DNA of 64,000 nucleotides from Diospyros lotus. Its lineage: Eukaryota; Streptophyta; Magnoliopsida; Ericales; Ebenaceae. Below, in pieces: positions 56,379 to 64,000 of this stretch. Below the pieces are notes generated by a model, which worked only from the letters and a program-made list of their open reading frames with translations, ran no database searches and was not told the origin of the DNA. The DNA lies in assembly GCF_014633365.1 (NCBI RefSeq), contig NC_068341.1, positions 25,650,339-25,714,338 on the forward strand, written 5' to 3'. A program made the position numbers and the translations under genes. Position 1 is the first letter of the stretch, and each line of letters starts with the position of its first letter.

Positions 56379-59300
56379 TCAAAGTTTAAGGTCACTATAT
56401 TCATCAATAGGCTTTAACTCCTCATTGTCGCTACAATAGCTGGTTGTGTCATCTTCAGTATCATCATCCAAAATGAAATCATCGGCTTCTTGCTCCATTT
56501 GCATGTTGCCTCCCAAGTTGTGGACACCACTAGCTTCTACTACACTTGGATTGATGCCATCTCTAAGTAATGGTGTTGTTCCATGATCTTCAATTGAAAT
56601 TGAACACCTCCTAATGATTCTCCATCTTGTCGCACCTCATCATTGGCATTATCTTCTTCAGCATCTATGTTTTCATTCTCAAGTATGTCATATACATGTT
56701 TGTGTCAAAATTGTTGCACAATTTTCCAATTTTCCCCTAACTTCATGTCATTGATGTAGAAAACTTGGTTCACTTGAGATGCTAGCACAAAAGGATCATG
56801 TTGATACCATTTTTTTGTGACATTGATGCTTGTTATGCTACCATCTTTCTGTATGCATGACCTTTTATTACTAACATCAAACCAATCACACTTAAAGAGG
56901 ATGACCTGCTTTTCGTTAATGTAATCTATTTGAATGATATCTTTGAGAACTCCATAGAAGATAAGGACATCATCTCTATGGTTTCCTTCAACAACTACCC
57001 CACTATTTTGACTTCTAAGGCGACTATCACGCTCCTGAACATGAAACCTAACCCCATTTATTATACAACCAGTATATTTCATAACAACTTAAGGTCCACA
57101 TGCCAATGAATATAATGCCTTAGTTGCTTCAGGTGCTTTAATGTTGTATAAGTGTGTTATCTGGAATAGAGAATAAATATTTAATAGTAATAAATATTTA
57201 AATATTCAACACTCTTATGAATGTAGTCATAACAAAATAATTAATTAATTACATGTTGTCTAAACCATGAAGGGAAATGTTCTTTTTGGCTTTTATCAAG
57301 ATTTACTACATTTTCTTACTCAAGCTTCCTGTTGTGCATTCTAATTGTAAGACTTGTTAGTTTAGAGGTAACATTAATCAAATTAAACACATACAATAGT
57401 ATACTTACTCGATATATGATTTTGCTTCCTCACAATTGTTCAACACATACTAATGAGCTAAATTGAGCTCTTTCTCAGTTAGACCGCCATATATTTCTCC
57501 TCTAATTGGCTTAAATTTTTGTGAGAAAATAGGCAACTCACCATTCTCAGCCACATCATAATTTCTTTCTTCTTGATTAAATTGAGTCTCAATTCCTTGC
57601 AAATACATTGAACAAAATGTCAAGCATTCATTCACAATGTAAGCTTCTGCAATAAAACTTTCAAGACATACTCTATTTCTTACATAACTCTTTAGAGTCC
57701 CCAAGAATCTGGAAATATATAAATGTGGAAATAAAAAAAAGTGTTACTACTACATAATTGGGTGAAAAATTATAACAAATATATGGGGAGCATATATATT
57801 TTTTTTAAATAGATTTTTCCCCCAAAAAGGCTTTTCAACAAACAATTGTAAGGAAAACGGCATCACCTTTCAATTGGAAATATCCATCGATATTGAATAT
57901 TGGTCATCCGATGATGGCTTTATTTGGGAGGTGAATTGCCAAATGTACCATTATGTCAAAAAAGGCCGGAGGAAAAATCATTTCAAGCTTGCAAACTATC
58001 AATGTAATCTCTTGCTGCATGGTCTCTAGTTCATCTATTTTCAATGTCTTACAACAGATTCTTTTAAAGAAATCTCCTAGTTCAACCAATACATTAGACA
58101 CATCCTTGCTCAAACATCCACTTATTCCACAAGGTAGCAAACGTTGCAATAAAACATGACAATCGTGACTTTTCAAACCAGATATCTTGCTATCACTAAC
58201 ATTAGCACATCGAGAAATGTTAGAAACATAGTTGTCTGGAAATTTAACTGACTTAAAAAATTCACAAATTTTTTGTTTTTCTTCCTTGGACAATGTATAA
58301 CAAGCAAGTGGTACTATATATAATCCATCATCTCTCTTCTTCAAGTGTAATTCTTTCCTAATTTTCATGTCCTCCAAATCTTGTCTTACCTTCAGTGTAT
58401 CTTTTGTTTTCCCTTCAATGTTAAACAAAGTTCCCAAAATATTTTCACATATATTCTTTTCAACATGTATCACATCAAGGTTATGCCTTAACTTCAAATT
58501 TTTCTAGTAAGAAAGCTGGAAAAAAATACTCCTTTTAGTCCAATTCAATTCTTCAAGATTACGCTTCCTTTTTTTATTATTTGGATGCTTTCCTAGTATG
58601 ACATTGATTGATTCTAGCTGATGTAGCACATCTTCACTAGACAAATCCTTATGTGTCATTCCATACTCTGCCTTGCCATCAAATTTCCTACTTTTCCTCC
58701 AATAGTGGTGTAATACCCAAGAAATTTGGATTATTTGAGAATAAGTGTTTTATTAGAAAAATAAAATTTCGGGGAATATTGGTATCTAAATAACCAAAAA
58801 AATTGATCGAATCGATTGCAGGGAGTGCCTTGGAGGCGAGATATCTAAGGAAAATGATATGGTATTAATGAGAATTTCGAGGCATGATTTATGACATCGA
58901 AAGAAAGTGGATCAGAAACAATTTTTGGTACAACTAAAATACAGCTATGATTTAGGCTGAAAAATTGAATTATTATAGGGGACTTCCGGAAATTCAACGG
59001 AACCCTAATAGGGCTTCGATTTTTCATAACGATCGACCTTGTGGTGGTTTCAAGATAACAATGGTCCTGTGAGGGCGCAAAGATGAAATTGTCCTTATCG
59101 AGTAAGTTTGAAATTATAAATTATGCATTTTAAGTATCAAAATGCAAATTAATTCCACGGTTGAGGGTGCATTTGTAATTAATGAAATACCCAAGTGTAA
59201 TAAGGAGGAAATATGAGATTTAAATGTGTAAGTTCTTATATATATTGATGTAGTATGTCTAATATATGGATATATATACATATGTGCGTGTGTGATTGTG

Positions 59301-62300
59301 CCAATTTCTGGGAAGTTTCTAAGAAGCCTCATAAGGGCAAATTGGCACAAATTAAGGGCATTGGGATGAGAGAATTTGAAGAAATATCGGGAGAAAGAAT
59401 GGTGGCTAAGGCGTATCTCGATGCAAGTGGATATGTGGATATATATATATATATATATAAGAATGGAAATGGAAACAAAGAGTTGTAGGGAGAATGGCCA
59501 AAAGCTTGAGCCGAGAGCAAATGAGAGAGAGAGAGAGAGAAAGAGAGTTCGTGAGAGCTTAGCCAAGAGTGAGAGATGGATGGAGAGATCGAGAGAATGA
59601 GGAAGCTGGCCAATCAAAGGCGGCCTGAAGCAAGCAGCCTCGGCCATGGCAGCGGCTTGAAGCAGCCGCGATGACAGCCATGGCCAAGCAAAGCAACAGC
59701 ATGAGTGGTGGCCGCGATCAGTAAGACAGTTGCAACGAGCGCGGGGCGGTCGGGGGGAGCGTGAGGAGGTGCTCTGAAGCAACAGGGATGGCCGGAGGCG
59801 TGGCAATAGCAGCCCCGAAGTTGCTGTTGCAGCAGGCAGGTGCGGCTATGGCAGCACACAACGACTACAAGCAGGCAACGTGGGTAGCTGGTGGTGACCG
59901 AGGGTGACCGAAAGAAACAGCGTTGGCCACGGGTGCCAACTGGAGTGGCCGGGCGGCGATGGCAGCCAAGCAGGCGCACTATGCGCGGGTGCTCGGTGAA
60001 GAAGAAGAGGAGGAAGAAGATGAAGTGAAGAAAGAGAAGAAATAAAGAAAAAAGAAAAGAAAAATGAAAGAAAGAAAAAGGAAAAAAGAAAATAAAAAGG
60101 GAAAAAATAGGAAAATGTGGAGAAAAATTCTAGGAATTATTTTGGGCTGGAGGAGTATTGCGAAGCCAAGAAATTGATTAGACACGTATTTCGATGTCAA
60201 GGCACGCATACCGAGGAAGCCTGAGAGGCTAAGTCAGGGTGGGTAAATTTTTTTAGAAAATTCCTGAAATTCTGGAATGTTATTTTATGGATTGTTATAG
60301 TGAAATATTTGAGAAATATTTAGTTTGGATTTATTGAGGAAAAATAGAAAGAAATAGAGAGAAAAATAAAGAAAATGTAAGAAATTATGAAAAATAGGTT
60401 TTAATGCTTATTTAAATAAATGTGATGATTAGGGTGCTTTGAGCCTTAAGTTGAAGTGACTCATGCAAAAATCGAGGTCAGGCACGCAAATCGAGGCGAT
60501 GCACATTTTTCGTGGTGTGCTAAAATTCGGGCATCAAGTGAGTGGTTTTTTTCGCAGAAGTTCGTATAAGTTATATATTGTCTATGTTGAGGATGATAGC
60601 CACGATAATGACTAAGTTATATGTATTACATGAGCATCCTTTTATATTTATACACATATTGTTGCATCGATGGATTATGATTTTTGCATGGCACGATATT
60701 AATGGCATATTGATACTCGTGCATGGGATTGGGATGTCGCCTTGATAGTGTAGCCATAATTTTCCAAGGGCAAATGATGAAACAACGTTAGGATTATCCT
60801 GAAAGTAGGTCGGGATTCTGCTTAGGGTTCCGTATCGGGTCAGTGGGCCATGGAAATTACACTAGGGCATATGTTTGTTTATGTTATTGCATCATGTATT
60901 AATGTATCATGTTTCTAAACCCTCACTAGAAGATTCATCTTCTAATTGGGTTATGCCCCGAAACATTCAAATGTTCTAGTTAGGATTTGCAACTATGGCA
61001 AGTGGATGATTGAGATGTGACGGCACGTGATGACGTGGCCGATGGGTTCGACGAGTTGTTCCGATATATTCTCTTTCATGAGGATTCAAGATATGTCATT
61101 AGTCATGGTTAGAAAATTATACTATATTGAAGATCATGTATAATTGTTACGATTTAATTTTTTTTTATGAATCGTCAGATTGTATAGATAAGTCTCAATG
61201 TATTTAAGTATTTGATGATATGATGGTACCGATTCTTATGTTATGATTAAGTGAATTCAGTTATGTATCATATCAGGTTTCGATTTTAAGCTTCTGCATT
61301 TATGATGATTACCTGTCTTACCTTATTAATTCTTGTTTAATATGCTGGGAAGGTAAAACGAAATTGTCGGGAAATGATTTATACTGAAAAAAAAATATTC
61401 TCAAAATTTCTAAGTTATTTTACGCTCGAAAAAGCAAAGCGTTACAAGTGGTCACGTGGCAAGTATCAACGATGACCCATATAACCTATTTTGCTTCTCA
61501 ATTTTTGAGAATATGTATGCTTGTTACAAACAAGGCATGCTAAGTAACCCTTGGTGCTCCATCCTGACAAATTCCCATATGCAGGGAAGTCATTAATAGT
61601 CCACAACACAGTAGCATGCATTTGGAAATTTTTCCTTAACGCAGCATCATACATTAATACACCATTAGTCCACAACTCTTTTAATTCATCTATTAATGGT
61701 TGCATGTAAACATCAATGTCCTTTCCAGGGTCTTAAGGTCTAGGAATAAGTAAGGACATCATAAAAAATGACTCACTCATGCATTTCCAAAGAGATAAGT
61801 TATATGGTATAAGGATTACTGGTCACATGCTATAAAAGTTACTCATATTACAAAAAAGATTGAAACCATCAGTTGCTAGGCCTAACCTAACATTATGAGG
61901 ATCCTCAGCAAACCATGGATACTCCTTATCCAATTCTTTCCAAGATTTTGAGTCAAACGGATGTCTCAACAAATTCTTATCATTAATCCAATTATTCTTG
62001 TGCCACATCATATCTGTAGCTATCTTGCTTGACATAAATAATAGTGGGAGTCTTGATTTCAATGGAAAGTATCTCAGTATCTTATGTGGTATCTTTTTTC
62101 CTTTAGCACCATTAAGCTTCCATCTAGAGGTACCACAAACTGGGCATTTTTGTCGATTTTCAAACTCTTTCTAAAATAGTGCACAATCATACTTACATGC
62201 ATGAATAGGAACATATCCTAATCCTAAGTCTTGTAAGACTTTTTTTACTTCATATTCAGAATTTGGAAGCACCTCACTGTCAGGAAATATGCTTTTCAAA

Positions 62301-62725
62301 TATGCTAACAACATGTCTACTGATTTCTTGCTCCATTTATTGAATACCTTCAAATGGAGAATCATAATGATGAAAGAGAGTTTTGATACTTTATAGCAAC
62401 CTGGATATAATTCTTACTGAGATTCATTTAATAATTGCTAAAAGTTTCCAAGGCCTCCATTAATAAAATTACCATCAACGTCACTTCTAAGATTGTTTTC
62501 TGTAAAATTTTCTAAGTCAGCTAGCATATCTTCCACTCCATCATCTTTCTCATATGTCTAAGTACTTCTTTTTGGTTTCTTTTTGTGTAAGTTTAAAAAA
62601 TTTTCACAAGGACACCGGATTTCACAATTTTAACCCATATTATCTTTAACAAATTTCATAAAAGATTGAACTCCATGCACATAGACCTCAGACCATTTTT
62701 CGGCAGACATCCAGCTTTTATCCAT
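56379..62725 (-). pseudogene. CACTA TNP2-like transposase gene, disrupted by a solo LTR
   Basis: ATG at 62725-62723 opens MDKSWMSAEKWSEVYVHG, the transposase-associated N-terminal domain. Its cysteine cluster CEIRCPCENF lies near 62620. TNP2 catalytic-region blocks follow: VLQDLGLGYVPIHACKYDCA (62226-62171), RLGLATDGFNLF (about 61900-61850) and LWTINDFPAYGNLSGWSTKG (about 61605-61545). The GHR block at 61466 continues across the insertion at WRKSRKFDGKAEYG (58703-58660). DUF4218-like blocks span 58497-57450 (HNLDVIHVEKNICENILGTL). DUF4216-like blocks span 57082-56705 (FYGVLKDIIQIDY, VILFKCDWFDV, QVFYINDMK). The stop is at 56381-56379 after an acidic tail. Several stops break the frame. Confidence 0.8.
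58709..61446 (+). mobile_element. Tekay/Del-type gypsy solo LTR, 2.74 kb, inside the TNP2 gene
   Basis: TGTAATACCCAAG...AAGCGTTACA with exact target duplication AGTGG at 58704-58708 and 61447-61451. No retroviral genes. A GA microsatellite (about 59524-59545), a TA run (about 59438-59458) and a GC-rich block (59600-60000) make long but unsupported reading frames. Confidence 0.88.
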
Positions 62726-64000
62726 GACTTTAGACACTTTCTGAATAACATAACAAATAAAATAAAAATTAAGAATAAAATAATATCATAAAACATAAAT
62801 TATGGTTTTCCACTTTTTTAGAATCTTTTGTTGTGCTAGATAAATCTAATGGTATTTTTTATGTTAACTAGTGTAAATAAATACAGATGGGCTTTATTGT
62901 TTCAATATATTTTAGTCTATTTATGCCATTCCAATTTTCAGATCCTACGTCATCAAACATAAAGTATTTATGCAATCAATATATAATTATTGTTTAATTT
63001 GTAATTATTTTCACACATGCTTTATTAACAATGCGATGAGGGTCGACCTACGAATGAAGTTGAAACAACGTTAACGTATCTGGAAAAGCTCAATTGTGCA
63101 TCTTCGAAGAAACATGCATAGAATTCGCTTACAGACTCCGATTTCAGCCCATAATATATGTTTTTGGGGTAGCTTTATAAGATAGATGCAACTAGTCACT
63201 TTGCCATTATTGAATATGTTTTTTTGCTATTTGAATTTTCCTTTTATTCTAAAATGTAATTTTTTAGTTATTCTAAAGTCTTTTATTTTGTGTTGGGCTT
63301 TTAATGTAAGGGCAACAGAACTAGGTAAAGGACTATGTTGTACAACCAGAAAAATAAACAGAATGAACAAGAGTGATCAGATCATTGTTATCAAATACAA
63401 CATAGAGAAAGCTAAAATTTGTTGCAGTAATCAAACCATAGTAATCAACAAATGGCTATCGACTTTGACAAAATGGATAACAAGATTTCCCCCTAATCTT
63501 TGTTATTCCTCCTATTTTCATGTCTATCTCGAAACTCGTCCTCAAGCTAAGTTGATTAAATCATCCTAGTTTCCAAGTACATTAGCCTTTCGATAATATA
63601 CGCTTGGAATAACAGAATTAATTAATTTGTTAATTTTCTTTATATAGTAGTTAAGAATCAAACATCTTAAGTCAAACAAATAACAATAAAGTATTCAGCT
63701 TTCCCAATAAATAACATATAAAAATCAATCACTGGTAAAATGTATACAAACACTGATTTGATGGAATATGTATGTTACACACACAAAGTATCAAATTAAC
63801 TAAACTCTTAAACACACAGAATGTATAAGAGTGGTCAGATCACTTATAAGGTTTTTTTTATCAAACATATGGTGTGTTTGTACAGTTAAAACATAACCAA
63901 TGAATCCAAGCAATAAGGGAAAAACCAATTCAGGGAAAGAAACAGATTGACGTCCCTGTAATGAGATTTTGGATTTGGCGAGGATGAAGGGTTGGTTCTT
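62726..64000. other. CACTA 5' region and window end
   Basis: AT-rich, no reading frame with recognisable content. No CACTA terminus (TTGTAGTG on the plus strand) was seen before 64000. Confidence 0.4.

Larger units (their letters stand above)
48576..64000 (-). mobile_element. Large CACTA (En/Spm) transposon, one end in window
   Basis: Begins CACTACAACAAATTTTGG at 48576, with a TTTCGTAGC-rich subterminal zone. Two minus-strand genes follow: a Transposase_24-like gene and a TNP2-like gene. The opposite terminus is not in the window, so the element runs past 64000 or is truncated. It is enlarged by an older LTR with a nested 2.8-kb solo LTR (50015-52785) and by a 2.7-kb solo LTR (58709-61446). 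Confidence 0.8.

Noticed and set aside
59114..60209. Long minus-strand frames of 76-230 residues
   Set aside because: They lie wholly inside a solo LTR and consist of GC-rich and GA-rich low-complexity sequence.
63186..63569. A 127-residue plus-strand frame
   Set aside because: AT-rich, composition-driven, no motif and no splice or neighbour support.

Overview
The window is nuclear DNA of a flowering plant, most likely a eudicot with a repeat-rich genome. Evidence: spliced genes with GT..AG introns, two conserved plant gene families, and a dense layer of plant transposons (Ty1/copia, Ty3/gypsy, LINE, Mutator-like, CACTA). Only two host genes are supported. Nearly all other long reading frames belong to transposons or are chance frames.

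Layout. 1-4440: a truncated Ty3/gypsy element on the minus strand (gag, protease, primer site, LTR), its LTR split by a copia LTR with a GTCGAC repeat array. 5669-8681: a plus-strand four-exon F-box/leucine-rich-repeat gene of the SKP2A/SKP2B type; the exons sum to an intact 376-residue frame. 10108-12066: a Mutator-like foldback element with terminal inverted repeats near 0.6 kb, a centre of 37-bp tandem repeats and a 9-bp target duplication. 12393-45511, minus strand: a RABC/Rab18-type small GTPase of 209 residues whose six exons span 33 kb because intron 2 is about 30.3 kb.

That intron is a nested stack of retroelements. B (gypsy, 19079-35039) contains F (inverted LTRs, 20283-22033), A (23247-27321), C (copia, 28915-33247) and a solo LTR (33729-34100). 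D (near full-length copia, 35312-40631) and E (1.8-kb non-autonomous, 41787-43579) lie further upstream in the gene. A solo LTR and a deleted LINE lie at the downstream side. Exact 5-bp target duplications support A, C, D and E. Element A carries a fragment of a host gene encoding the CCR4-NOT subunit NOT2/VIP2, the most unusual content found here.

46002-64000 holds two Mutator-like MITEs, a 235-bp tandem repeat, an orphan CACTA end, and the left part of a large CACTA element (from 48576 past the window end). The CACTA element has decayed TNP2-like and Transposase_24-like genes and is interrupted by two 2.7-2.8 kb solo LTRs.

The two host genes converge tail to tail and show no functional link: one is a predicted SCF ubiquitin-ligase adaptor, the other a membrane-traffic GTPase. 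No tRNA, rRNA or CRISPR was seen. Exon boundaries were derived by hand from splice consensus and reading frame. Family assignments rest on recalled motifs, with no database search.
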